Notes: generated by a model not told the origin, from the sequence alone. A stretch of DNA of 64,000 nucleotides from Streptomyces sp. HUAS YS2 (GCF_033343995.1 NZ_CP137573.1:4931001-4995000); one strand, 5' to 3'. Counted from the first letter of the stretch, positions 49,310 through 56,932 are shown. A program made the numbers and translations.

Positions 49310-50694
49310 GCACGGACGAGACCAACGAGCCGAACGACCCGTACGCAGCGGGTCACGACCACGGCGGCTGGCAGCCCATCCCGCAGAGCGAGGGCTACGA
49401 CAGCGACGCCACGGCCTTCGTGCAGCTGCCGCCGGACTTCGACTTCGCCACCGCGCCCCTGGAGGCCCCCGGGCACGGCTACGTGCCGCCGATGATCGTG
49501 CCGCTGACCCCGGCCGCCGCGACCGACCCGGCCGCGACCGGCACCTGGGTGGTGCAGGAGCCGACGGAGGCGGAGTACGTCGTCCCGACCGACCCGACCG
49601 ACCCGGGCGACTTCGTCGAGCACGGCGAGCACAGCGAGTACGGCGAGCACAGGGAGTACGGCGAGCAGTCCGAGCACGCGCAGTACGGCGACCACTCCGC
49701 CTACGGCGAGCCCGCGGCGGGGGCCGGGGCGTCCGAGCCGCCGGCCGCGCACGACCCGCACGCGACCGGGCAGTGGAGCTTTCCGGACGCCTCGCAGTCC
49801 ACCGGCCAGTGGACCATCCCGACCGTGCCGGAAGGCTCGGACGAGTCGGGCGAGTTCACCACGTCGATGCTGGCCCAGTACGCGAGCAGCGCGCCCGCCA
49901 CGCTGCCCGGCGGCGCCCCCGCGCCGTGGGCGGTCGCGGAGCCGGAGCCCGAGGCGGCGCCGGAGGCGGATGCGGCCGTCGAGCCCGTCCAGGACGTCCA
50001 GGAGACCGCCTCGGAGGCTCCAGAGGCCCCTGAGGCCCTTCCCGAGCTTCCTGAGGCCCCCGAGGACCCCGGCGAGGCGGGGCCCGCTCCCGTGTTCGAC
50101 ACGGGCAGCAGCAGCGACAGCGAAGAGCACCCGCACATCTCGTACGCGCTGCGCGTCAACGGCGCCGACCGCCCCGTCACCGGGTCCTGGATCGGCGAGT
50201 CCCTGCTCTACGTGCTGCGCGAGCGGCTCGGCCTCGCCGGGGCGAAGGACGGCTGCTCGCAGGGCGAGTGCGGCGCGTGCAACGTCCAGGTCGACGGCCG
50301 GCTCGTGGCCTCCTGCCTGGTGCCCGCCGCGACCACCGCCGGCAGCGAGATCCGTACCGTCGAGGGCCTCGCCGTCGACGGCGAGCCCTCCGACGTGCAG
50401 CGGGCCCTCGCCAAGTGCGGCGCCGTCCAGTGCGGCTTCTGCGTCCCGGGCATGGCCATGACCGTGCACGACCTGCTCGAGGGCAACCACGCGCCCACCG
50501 AGCTGGAGACCCGCCAGGCCCTCTGCGGCAACCTGTGCCGCTGCTCGGGCTACCGGGGCGTACTCGACGCCGTCCAGGAGGTCGTCGCCGAGCGGGCCGC
50601 GACCGCGGCCGCCGACCCGGCCGCCGCGGACCCGGCGGACGAGGCGCGCATCCCGCACCAGATTCCGCACCCGCTCGACGGAGGCATGGCGTGA
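49306..50694 (+). CDS. 2Fe-2S subunit of xanthine-dehydrogenase-like complex with long acidic N-terminus
   Basis: 462 aa, about three times the usual 160. The C-terminal part (about 282-445) is a normal XdhC/CoxS-type protein. The plant-type 2Fe-2S site is CSQGECGAC with a later Cys, and the second site has QCGFC and CGNLCRC. The first 280 residues are acidic and low in complexity, with His/Glu/Tyr/Gly repeats (EHSEYGEHREYGE), ATGQW/STGQW motifs and a Glu/Ala/Pro stretch. No domain is recognised there. GTG at 49306 overlaps the FAD gene stop, and that overlap supports the extension being translated. The stop overlaps the next GTG as well. The extension may be a tether or binding region (inference). 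Confidence 0.88.
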   Translation: MSTDETNEPNDPYAAGHDHGGWQPIPQSEGYDSDATAFVQLPPDFDFATAPLEAPGHGYVPPMIVPLTPAAATDPAATGTWVVQEPTEAEYVVPTDPTDPGDFVEHGEHSEYGEHREYGEQSEHAQYGDHSAYGEPAAGAGASEPPAAHDPHATGQWSFPDASQSTGQWTIPTVPEGSDESGEFTTSMLAQYASSAPATLPGGAPAPWAVAEPEPEAAPEADAAVEPVQDVQETASEAPEAPEALPELPEAPEDPGEAGPAPVFDTGSSSDSEEHPHISYALRVNGADRPVTGSWIGESLLYVLRERLGLAGAKDGCSQGECGACNVQVDGRLVASCLVPAATTAGSEIRTVEGLAVDGEPSDVQRALAKCGAVQCGFCVPGMAMTVHDLLEGNHAPTELETRQALCGNLCRCSGYRGVLDAVQEVVAERAATAAADPAAADPADEARIPHQIPHPLDGGMA

Positions 50695-53015
50695 GCAGCG
50701 ACACGAGCACCGCCGTTCCCACGGCCCCGCTCGACAGCCCCCGGCAGGAGCAGCGGCTGCACGGCCTGGGGGTCTCCCTGCCGCCGGCCGACGCCCGGGC
50801 GAAGACCGAGGGCACCTTCCCGTACGCCTCCGACCTGTGGGCCGAGGGCCTGCTGTGGGCGGCGATCCTGCGCTCGCCGCACCCGCACGCCCGGATCGTC
50901 TCCCTCGACACGACCGCCGCCGCCGAGATGCCGGGCGTCCGGGCCGTGGTGACGCACGCGGACGTGCCGGGCGACCCGTCGTACGGCCGTACCGTCGCCG
51001 ACCGGCCGGTCTTCGCCGCCGAACTCGTCCGGCACCACGGCGAGGCGATCGCCGCCGTCGCCGCCGACCACCCCGACACCGCCCGGCTCGCGGCCGCGGC
51101 CATCGCCGTCGAGTACGAGGTCCTGGAGCCGGTCACCGACCCCGAGAAGGCCTTCGCCGCGCCCGCGCTGCACCCGGACGGCAACCTGATCCGGCACATC
51201 CCACTGAGCTTCGGCGACGCCGAGGCGACCGGCGAGATCGTCGTCGAGGGGCTGTACCGGATCGGCCGCCAGGACCCCGCGCCGATCGGCGCCGAGGCCG
51301 GCCTGGCCGTCCCGCGCCCCGACGGCGGCGTCGAGATCTACACCGCCTCCACCGACCCGCACACCGACCGCGACCTGGCCGCGGCCTGCTTCGGGCTCGC
51401 CCCCGAGCAGGTCAAGGTCGTCGTCACCGGCGTGCCCGGCGCGACCAGCGACCGCGAGGATCCCGGCTTCCAGATCCCGCTGGGCCTGCTCGCGCTGCGC
51501 ACCGGCTGCCCGGTCAAGCTCACCGCCACCCGCGAGGAGTCCTTCCTCGGCCACGCCCACCGCCACCCGACGCTGCTGCGCTACCGCCACCACGCGGACG
51601 GCGAGGGCCGGTTGGTGAAGGTGGAGGCGCAGATCCTGCTGGACGCGGGCGCGTACGCGGACCACTCCGCCGAATCCCTCGCCGCCGCCGTCTCGTTCGC
51701 CTGCGGCCCGTACGTCGTGCCGCACGCCTTCATCGAGGGCTGGGCGGTCCGTACGAACAACCCGCCCTCCGGCCATGTGCGGGGCGAGGGCGCGATGCAG
51801 GTGTGCGCCGCCTACGAGGCGCAGATGGACAAGCTGGCGGCCCGACTGGGCGTCGACCCGGCCGAGTTGCGGATGCGGAACGTGCTCGCGACCGGCGACC
51901 TGCTGCCCACCGGGCAGACCGTGACCTGCCCGGCCCCGGTCGCCGAACTCCTCGGCGCGGTACGGGACTTCCCGCTGCCGCCGCTGCCGATGGACGCCCC
52001 CGAGGACGACTGGCTGCTGCCCGGCGGACCGGACGGCGCGGGCGAGCCGGGGGCGGTGCGGCGGGGCGTCGGCTACGCGCTCGGCATGGTCCACATGCTC
52101 GGCGCGGAAGGTGCCGACGAGGTCTCGACGGCCACGGTGAAGGTGCAGGACGGGGTCGCGACGGTCATCTGCGCGGCGGTGGAGACCGGTTCGGGCTTCT
52201 CCACGCTGGCCCGCCAGATCGTCCAGGAGACCCTGGGCATCGACGAGGTGCACGTCGCCTCCGTCGACACCGACCAGCCGCCGGCCGGCGCGGCGACGCA
52301 CGGCCGGCACACGTGGGTGTCGGGCGGCGCGGTGGAGCGGGCGGCCAAGATGGTCCGTACGCAGCTGCTGCAGCCGCTGGCGCACAAGTTCGGCATGTCG
52401 ACGGAGCTGCTCCAGATCACCGACGGCAAGATCACCTCGTACGACGGCGTGCTCTCCACGACGGTCACCGAGGCGATGGACGGCAAGGAGCTGTGGGCCA
52501 CCGCGCAGTGCCGCCCGCACCCGACGGAGCCGCTGGACGAGTCGGGGCAGGGCGACGCGTTCGTCGGCCTGGCGTTCTGCGCGATCCGCGCGGTGGTGGA
52601 CGTCGACATCGAGCTCGGCTCCGTGCGGGTGGTGGAGATGGCCGTCGCCCAGGACGTCGGCCGGATCCTCAACCCCGCGCAGCTCGCGGCCCGGATCGAG
52701 GCGGGCGTCACGCAGGGCGTCGGCGCGGCGCTGACGGAGAACCTGCGTACGGCGCGTGGAGTGGTGCGGCACCCGGACTTCATGGGCTATGCGCTGCCGA
52801 CGGCGCTCGACGCCCCGGACGTACGGATCGTGAAGCTTGTCGAGGAGCGTGACGTGGTGGCCCCGTTCGGCGCGAAGGCGGCGAGCGCGGTGCCGGTCGT
52901 GACGTCTCCGGCGGCGGTGGCCGCGGCGGTGCGGGCGGCGACGGGGCGGCCGGTGAACCGGCTCCCGATCAGGCCGCAGGCCGCGGTGGCGGCGGTGACG
53001 CAGACGGGCGCCTGA
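50691..53015 (+). CDS. xanthine-dehydrogenase-family large subunit with degenerate molybdopterin motifs
   Basis: 774 aa, normal length, with an N-terminal a/b hammerhead domain (about 25-135) and the molybdopterin-binding region. The motifs that bind the cofactor in active enzymes are changed. GGGFGGK is replaced by PGATSDR (in GVPGATSDREDPGF), RGFG by RGEG, and GQG by GSG (ETGSGFSTLARQ). The catalytic Glu motif GVGE is replaced by AASA (FGAKAASAVPVV). The rest aligns well, for example TREESFLGHAHRHP and TNNPPSGHVRG. The enzyme therefore probably does not hydroxylate xanthine in the standard way. It may bind the cofactor differently or serve another role. It is translationally coupled to the Fe-S subunit gene. 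Confidence 0.88.
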   Translation: MSSDTSTAVPTAPLDSPRQEQRLHGLGVSLPPADARAKTEGTFPYASDLWAEGLLWAAILRSPHPHARIVSLDTTAAAEMPGVRAVVTHADVPGDPSYGRTVADRPVFAAELVRHHGEAIAAVAADHPDTARLAAAAIAVEYEVLEPVTDPEKAFAAPALHPDGNLIRHIPLSFGDAEATGEIVVEGLYRIGRQDPAPIGAEAGLAVPRPDGGVEIYTASTDPHTDRDLAAACFGLAPEQVKVVVTGVPGATSDREDPGFQIPLGLLALRTGCPVKLTATREESFLGHAHRHPTLLRYRHHADGEGRLVKVEAQILLDAGAYADHSAESLAAAVSFACGPYVVPHAFIEGWAVRTNNPPSGHVRGEGAMQVCAAYEAQMDKLAARLGVDPAELRMRNVLATGDLLPTGQTVTCPAPVAELLGAVRDFPLPPLPMDAPEDDWLLPGGPDGAGEPGAVRRGVGYALGMVHMLGAEGADEVSTATVKVQDGVATVICAAVETGSGFSTLARQIVQETLGIDEVHVASVDTDQPPAGAATHGRHTWVSGGAVERAAKMVRTQLLQPLAHKFGMSTELLQITDGKITSYDGVLSTTVTEAMDGKELWATAQCRPHPTEPLDESGQGDAFVGLAFCAIRAVVDVDIELGSVRVVEMAVAQDVGRILNPAQLAARIEAGVTQGVGAALTENLRTARGVVRHPDFMGYALPTALDAPDVRIVKLVEERDVVAPFGAKAASAVPVVTSPAAVAAAVRAATGRPVNRLPIRPQAAVAAVTQTGA

Positions 53016-53048
53016 GCGCGGCCTGCCACGTGGGTGGATTACTTCGGA

Positions 53049-53094
53049 ATGCCCGATTCGCTCCCTGACTCTAGGGTGGGGGCGAATCGGGCAT
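53049..53094. promoter_or_regulatory. 13-bp inverted repeat around TAGGGT, before the DUF1269 gene
   Basis: ATGCCCGATTCGC (53049-53061) and GCGAATCGGGCAT (53082-53094) are perfect arms. They enclose CCCTGACTCTAGGG and the -10-like TAGGGT (53072-53077). It could be an operator for the gene at 53140 or the terminator of the upstream operon (TTTTC follows after 6 bases). Confidence 0.7.
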
Positions 53095-53139
53095 CTCCCG
53101 TTTTCGCCTTCCGTGGAATCCGTAGAAGGAGTCAGTCGC

Positions 53140-53640
53140 ATGAGCAATCTGTTCGTCGTCGCCTACAACGACCTCGCCACCGCGAACCAGGTCCGCGACA
53201 GGCTGCTGTCCATGAACCGCGAACACCTCGTCGAACTCGAGGACATCGTGGTCGTCGAGCGCCGGGCGAGCGACAACAAGATCAAGCTCCACCAGGCCGT
53301 CAACCACACCGCCATGGGCGCGGCGGGCGGCGCGCTGTGGGGGAGCGTCATCGGACTGCTCTTCCTCGTCCCGTTCCTCGGCGCCGCCGTGGGCGCGGCG
53401 GCGGGCGCGGCGGGCGGCGCGGTCACCGACACGGGCATCGACGACGGCTTCATGAAGGAGCTCAGCGCCAACCTCCAGCCGGGCGCCGCCGCGGTGTTCA
53501 CGCTGGTGAAGCACGCGGCCGCGGACAAGGTGGTGCCGGAACTGGCCCAGTACGGCGGCCAGGTGGTGCGGACGTCGCTGAGCAAGGCGGACGAGGAGCA
53601 CCTGAAGGAGATGGCCCAGGCGGCCCGACCGTCGGCCTGA
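53140..53640 (+). CDS. DUF1269 family membrane-associated protein
   Basis: A 166-aa protein. The N-terminal half is a small alpha/beta domain (LFVVAYNDLATANQVRDRLL, VELEDIVVVERRASDNKIKL). A Gly/Ala-rich double membrane hairpin follows (GAAGGALWGSVIGLLFLVPFLGAAVGAAAGAAGGAV), then a C-terminal domain (GAAAVFTLVKHAAADKVVPEL). Family members are common in actinobacteria, with no assigned function; an envelope-stress role is only a guess. ATG at 53140 follows GAAGGAG with 8 bp. A perfect 13-bp inverted repeat around a TAGGGT box lies upstream. Confidence 0.85.
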   Translation: MSNLFVVAYNDLATANQVRDRLLSMNREHLVELEDIVVVERRASDNKIKLHQAVNHTAMGAAGGALWGSVIGLLFLVPFLGAAVGAAAGAAGGAVTDTGIDDGFMKELSANLQPGAAAVFTLVKHAAADKVVPELAQYGGQVVRTSLSKADEEHLKEMAQAARPSA

Positions 53641-53653
53641 TCCTCTCTCGCGG

Positions 53654-54034
53654 TCAGTCCTCCTCGGCCGCCGGGCGGCCGAGGAGGAGCGAGACGCCGA
53701 GGATCGCGACCCGGGTGATCAGACCGGCCAGCACGATCGCGAGGAACCCGTCCACCCGCAGCTCGAACCCGCCGGCCAGGCCCACCCAGGACAACAGCCA
53801 CCAGATGAGCGAGTCCTGGACGACGCCGGCGGCGGCGAAGGCGAGCAGGGGCAGGCCGGGGACGAGGGCGGACGGCCCTATGTAGACGACCTGCGTCAGC
53901 AGCCCCACGGCGATGAACGCGACCATGTACGAGATGAACGCCTCGGAGCCGGATCCGAGGGTGACGCCGGGCAGGAGCCCGGCAAGGCCGACGCCCACGA
54001 GGGCGCCCAGCTTGCGACCGGCCGTAACTGTCAT
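53654..54034 (-). CDS. phage-holin-IV-like small membrane protein
   Basis: A 126-aa protein with four hydrophobic segments (KLGALVGVGLAGLLPGVTLG, EAFISYMVAFIAVGLLTQVVY, ALVPGLPLLAFAAAGVVQDSLIWWLLSW, FLAIVLAGLITRVAILGVSLLLG) and short loops, fitting the YvlD/holin superfamily IV. Such chromosomal proteins are not usually lytic; the function is unknown. ATG at 54034 was chosen because the upstream in-frame stretch runs into the tRNA repeats. It is convergent with the DUF1269 gene, sharing a terminator. Confidence 0.72.
   Translation of the reverse strand: MTVTAGRKLGALVGVGLAGLLPGVTLGSGSEAFISYMVAFIAVGLLTQVVYIGPSALVPGLPLLAFAAAGVVQDSLIWWLLSWVGLAGGFELRVDGFLAIVLAGLITRVAILGVSLLLGRPAAEED
53658..53688. 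terminator. bidirectional terminator, DUF1269 / holin-like gene
   Basis: TCCTCCTCGGCCG pairs with CGGCCGAGGAGGA over 13 bp with a CCGGG loop. It overlaps the last codons of the holin-like gene. Confidence 0.7.
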
Positions 54035-54088
54035 GGCGGGACTGTCGCACGGCGGGGGTGATCTTGTGAAGATCGTGCGGATGAATTT

Positions 54089-54121
54089 CGAAGGGCCTGA
54101 GGAGACTCCCCAGGCCCTTCG
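54089..54121 (-). terminator. terminator downstream of the tRNA-Cys array
   Basis: CGAAGGGCCTG and CAGGCCCTTCG form a perfect 11-bp stem; on the minus strand AATTCATCC follows. It would stop transcripts of the tRNA and its partial copies. Confidence 0.7.
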
Positions 54122-54131
54122 GTGTGCGAGT

Positions 54132-54317
54132 CGGGGGCGCCCCCACTTGAGACCGTGATCGGAATCGAACCGACGCTGTGTTTCCCGGGGGCGACCCCCG
54201 GACCCCCGGCAGAGGTCGGGGCGCCCCCTCTTGAGACCGTGATCGGAATCGAACCGACGCTGTGTTTCCCGGGGGCGACCCCCGGACCCCCGGCAGAGGT
54301 CGGGGCGCCCCCACTTG
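54132..54317. repeat. 84-bp tandem repeats carrying tRNA-Cys 3' halves
   Basis: Two extra units lie downstream of tRNA-Cys. Each holds the tRNA's T-arm and acceptor 3' side (ACCGTGATCGGAATCGAACC at 54152 and 54236) and a 42-bp segment starting CTGTGTTTCCCGGGGG (54176-54217, 54260-54301). The exact period is 84 bp to the true tRNA copy at 54319. Confidence 0.92.
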
Positions 54318-54389
54318 AGACCGTGATCGGAATCGAACCGACGTAACTCGAGTTGCAGTCGAGCCCCTGAACCACTCGGGCACACGGTC
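54318..54389 (-). tRNA. tRNA-Cys (GCA)
   Basis: 72 nt without CCA. The acceptor GACCGTG pairs with CACGGTC and the discriminator is U, as usual for tRNA-Cys. The D-arm is CCC/GGG. The anticodon stem CTCGA/TCGAG holds the loop CTGCAAC with anticodon GCA. The T-arm is GTCGG-TTCGATT-CCGAT. CCA is not encoded. Its 3' half is repeated twice downstream. Confidence 0.92.
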
Positions 54390-54546
54390 GTGTTGTGCTC
54401 TGGAACGACCGTAGGCGCGGCGCTGTGGCGGGCTCAAGGGAATCGCGGGCGCCGCAACACGACTGCCATGTGCCGTTCACGGTCGTACGACCAAGGTCCG
54501 AGGTCACTCCCTGCTCACGACAGGGCCCACCCCGCCCTACGCCCCT

Positions 54547-54552
54547 TACGCT
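54547..54552 (+). promoter_or_regulatory. candidate -10 box (TACGCT) for the MFS gene
   Basis: TTACGCTGGACG ends a few bases before the ATG (7-bp gap from the box). No Shine-Dalgarno sequence, suggesting a leaderless mRNA. Confidence 0.45.
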
Positions 54553-54559
54553 GGACGTC

Positions 54560-56020
54560 ATGAGCGCCCTGGACCCACGCGACACCGACGTCGCACCCGC
54601 ACCGCCCGCACCCGCCGCCGGAACCCCCGGCGGCGGGGTTCTCGACCGGGCCCACCGGGCGCTCAGCATCGGGATCGTCTCCGTCGTCCTGCTGATCGCC
54701 TTCGAGGCGACCGCCGTGGGCACCGCGATGCCGGTCGCCGCGCGGGAGCTGAACGGCGTCTCCCTGTACGCCTTCGCCTTCTCCGCGTACTTCACCACCA
54801 GCCTCTTCGCGATGGTGCTGTCCGGGCAGTGGTCCGACCGCAGCGGCCCGCTCGCGCCGCTCGCGGCCGGGATGTCCGCGTTCGCCGCCGGACTGCTGCT
54901 GTCCGGCACCGCCGGGACGATGTGGCTGTTCATCGTCGGCCGGGCCGTGCAGGGCCTCGGCGGCGGACTGGTGATCGTCGCGCTGTACGTCGTCGTCAGC
55001 CGCGCGTACTCCGAGGCGCTGCGGCCCGCGATCATGGCGGCGTTCGCCGCGAGCTGGGTCGTGCCGTCGGTGGTCGGGCCGCTCGCGTCCGGGACGATCA
55101 CGGAGCACCTGGGGTGGCGCTGGGTCTTCGTCGGCATCCCGGCGCTCGTGGTCTTCCCGCTGGCGCTCGCGCTGCCGGCGATCCGGCGCACCGCGTCGGG
55201 TCCGGCGGACCCGACCGCGCCGCTGCCGCCGTACGACCGGCGGCGGATCCGGTTGGCGCTGGGCATCTCGCTGGGCGCGGGCCTGCTCCAGTACGCCGGG
55301 CAGGACCTGCGCTGGCTCTCGCTGCTGCCCGCGGCGGCGGGCGCGGCGCTGCTCGTCCCGTCCGCGCTGGGACTGCTGCCGAAGGGCACGTTCCGGGCCG
55401 CGCGGGGGCTCCCGGCGGTGGTGCTGCTGCGGGGGATCGCGGCGGGGTCGTTCATCGCCGCGGAATCGTTCGTGCCGCTGATGCTCGTCACGGAGCGCGG
55501 GCTCAGCCCCACGCTGGCGGGGCTGTCGCTCGCGGTCGGCGGGCTGACCTGGGCGCTGGGCTCGTACCTCCAGGCGCGGCCCTGGATGGAGCCGTACCGG
55601 GACCGCACGCTGGTGGCCGGAATGATCCTGGTCGCGGCGGCGATCGCGGGTGCCCCGAGCGTCCTGATCCCGTCGGTGCCGGCCTGGACGGTCGCGGTGG
55701 CGTGGGCGTTCGGCTGCCTCGGGATGGGCGTGGTCATCGCCTCGACGAGCGTGCTGCTCCTGGAGCTGTCGGCGCCGGAGGAGGCGGGCGCGAACTCGGC
55801 AGCCCTGCAGATCTCGGACGGCCTGTCGAACGTCCTTCTGCTCGCGGCGGGCGGTGCGGCGTTCGCCGCGCTGGGCGGCGGCCTGGTGGGCGCGACGGCC
55901 CACGGCGCCGCCGCGGCCGGCGGCGCCGGCTCCCACCCGACGGCCTTCGCGGCGGTCTTCCTGCCGATGGCGGCGGTGGCGGCGGCGGGCGCGTGGGTGG
56001 CCACGCGGCTGCGCGCGTAG
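54560..56020 (+). CDS. MFS transporter
   Basis: A 486-aa protein with 12 or more membrane segments after a Pro/Ala-rich cytosolic N-terminus of about 38 residues. Segment 1 has FEATAVGTAMPVAARELNG, like the DxTIVNVALP motif C region of the DHA2 drug efflux branch. The loop 2-3 signature is SGQWSDRSGPL, and GRAVQGLGGGLVIVALYVVV is segment 4. Drug or metabolite efflux is likely; substrate unknown. The gene is divergent from tRNA-Cys. ATG at 54560 is 7 bp after a TACGCT box. Confidence 0.87.
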   Translation: MSALDPRDTDVAPAPPAPAAGTPGGGVLDRAHRALSIGIVSVVLLIAFEATAVGTAMPVAARELNGVSLYAFAFSAYFTTSLFAMVLSGQWSDRSGPLAPLAAGMSAFAAGLLLSGTAGTMWLFIVGRAVQGLGGGLVIVALYVVVSRAYSEALRPAIMAAFAASWVVPSVVGPLASGTITEHLGWRWVFVGIPALVVFPLALALPAIRRTASGPADPTAPLPPYDRRRIRLALGISLGAGLLQYAGQDLRWLSLLPAAAGAALLVPSALGLLPKGTFRAARGLPAVVLLRGIAAGSFIAAESFVPLMLVTERGLSPTLAGLSLAVGGLTWALGSYLQARPWMEPYRDRTLVAGMILVAAAIAGAPSVLIPSVPAWTVAVAWAFGCLGMGVVIASTSVLLLELSAPEEAGANSAALQISDGLSNVLLLAAGGAAFAALGGGLVGATAHGAAAAGGAGSHPTAFAAVFLPMAAVAAAGAWVATRLRA

Positions 56021-56229
56021 GCCGGCCCGGCGGCCCGGGCCCGGGGGCGACGTGGACGTCGACCGACGGTCCCTCCGCCCGCGCGGTGTTTCCCGCTCGC
56101 ACCGCCCGTGCGGCGTCGCGTCGTCCGACGGTCCTCCCGCCGGAGGTGTCGGCCGACGGCGGTCGCGGGCCGTCGCGACTGCCGGTCCGCCCCCCCGTAA
56201 ACCCCGTCGCGCCCACTCCCTCCCGCCCC

Positions 56230-56235
56230 TACGCT
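56230..56235 (+). promoter_or_regulatory. candidate -10 box (TACGCT) for the Fic/Doc operon
   Basis: TACGCT lies 8 bp before the antitoxin ATG, with no ribosome-binding site. Confidence 0.45.
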
Positions 56236-56243
56236 CCGTGGTC

Positions 56244-56432
56244 ATGCAGGAGATCACCGTTTCTGTTCCGCCCGAGCTCGTCGATCTGGCCGATGCCCGG
56301 GGGGTCAGTGTCGAGGCGCAGGTCGAAGAGGCCATGGGGCGGTTTCTGGCCACCAAAGACGCGCTCGTGCGGCACGAGGCCATGCGGCTCGCGCTGCGCC
56401 ACGCGTCGCTGCTGAGGAGGCTCGGGGAATGA
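56244..56432 (+). CDS. antitoxin of Fic/Doc pair (ribbon-helix-helix-like)
   Basis: A 62-aa protein. The N-terminus MQEITVSVPPELVDLADARG has the beta-strand and helix pattern of a ribbon-helix-helix protein. The helical C-terminus (ALVRHEAMRLALRHASLLRRLGE) should bind the toxin. Its stop overlaps the toxin ATG by 4 bp (ATGA), so the two are coupled. It is not the classical Phd (YefM) fold. It likely represses its own operon with the toxin. Confidence 0.8.
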   Translation: MQEITVSVPPELVDLADARGVSVEAQVEEAMGRFLATKDALVRHEAMRLALRHASLLRRLGE

Positions 56433-56824
56433 GCACCGCCACCGGGCCCACCCGCTTCCTCACCGTCCACGAGGTCACCGAGATCGCCCGGATCGCTTTC
56501 ACCGGCGACGGCGTGCCGGAGCTGCGCGCGCCCGGGCTGCTGGAGTCCGCCGTGCACCGGCCCCGCGCGCGGATGTTCGGCGAGAGCGCCTACCGCGACC
56601 GGTACGAGCAGGCCGCCGCCCTGCTGCACGCCATCGCCGCCAACCACCCCTTCGTCGACGGCAACAAGCGCGCCGCCTGGCTGGCCGCGGCCGTCTTCCT
56701 CGGGATCAACGGAGTCGATCTGGCGGGCGTCGACCTCGATCGCGCATACGACCTGGTCATCGAGGTGGCCGCCGGCGAGCTCGCCGACATTCCGGACATC
56801 GCGCGACGCGTCCGGGAGTTGTGA
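56429..56824 (+). CDS. Fic/Doc-family toxin
   Basis: A 131-aa Doc-sized Fic protein. The core motif is HPFVDGNKR with H73. Doc kinases have HPFxDANKR and Fic AMP-transferases HPFxDGNGR, so this is a mix of the two. Other helices (LTVHEVTEIARIAF, YRDRYEQAAALLHAIAAN) match Doc, which phosphorylates EF-Tu. The chemistry here, phosphate or AMP transfer, cannot be read from the sequence. It follows an RHH-like antitoxin with a 4-bp overlap and has no inhibitory (S/T)xxxE(G/N) helix of its own. Confidence 0.85.
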   Translation: MSTATGPTRFLTVHEVTEIARIAFTGDGVPELRAPGLLESAVHRPRARMFGESAYRDRYEQAAALLHAIAANHPFVDGNKRAAWLAAAVFLGINGVDLAGVDLDRAYDLVIEVAAGELADIPDIARRVREL

Positions 56825-56932
56825 GGACCGTCTCAAGCGCACCCGCCACGCCCTCGGGCGGGGTGGGTCGCACCGGTCGCACCGGTAAGGTGGCCCGGTT
56901 GTCATATCTGGACGAGCGTCGAACCGGAGACC

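Noticed and set aside
53654..54034. Prophage remnant because of the holin-like protein
   Set aside because: Members of this superfamily are common on chromosomes, and no other phage gene lies nearby.
54145..54260. Two further tRNA genes
   Set aside because: They contain only the T-arm and acceptor 3' side, without D-arm, anticodon or 5' acceptor strand.
54132..54317. att sites of an integrated genetic island
   Set aside because: Direct repeats of a tRNA 3' end suggest this, but only 42 bp lie between copies and no integrase or cargo is present in the window.
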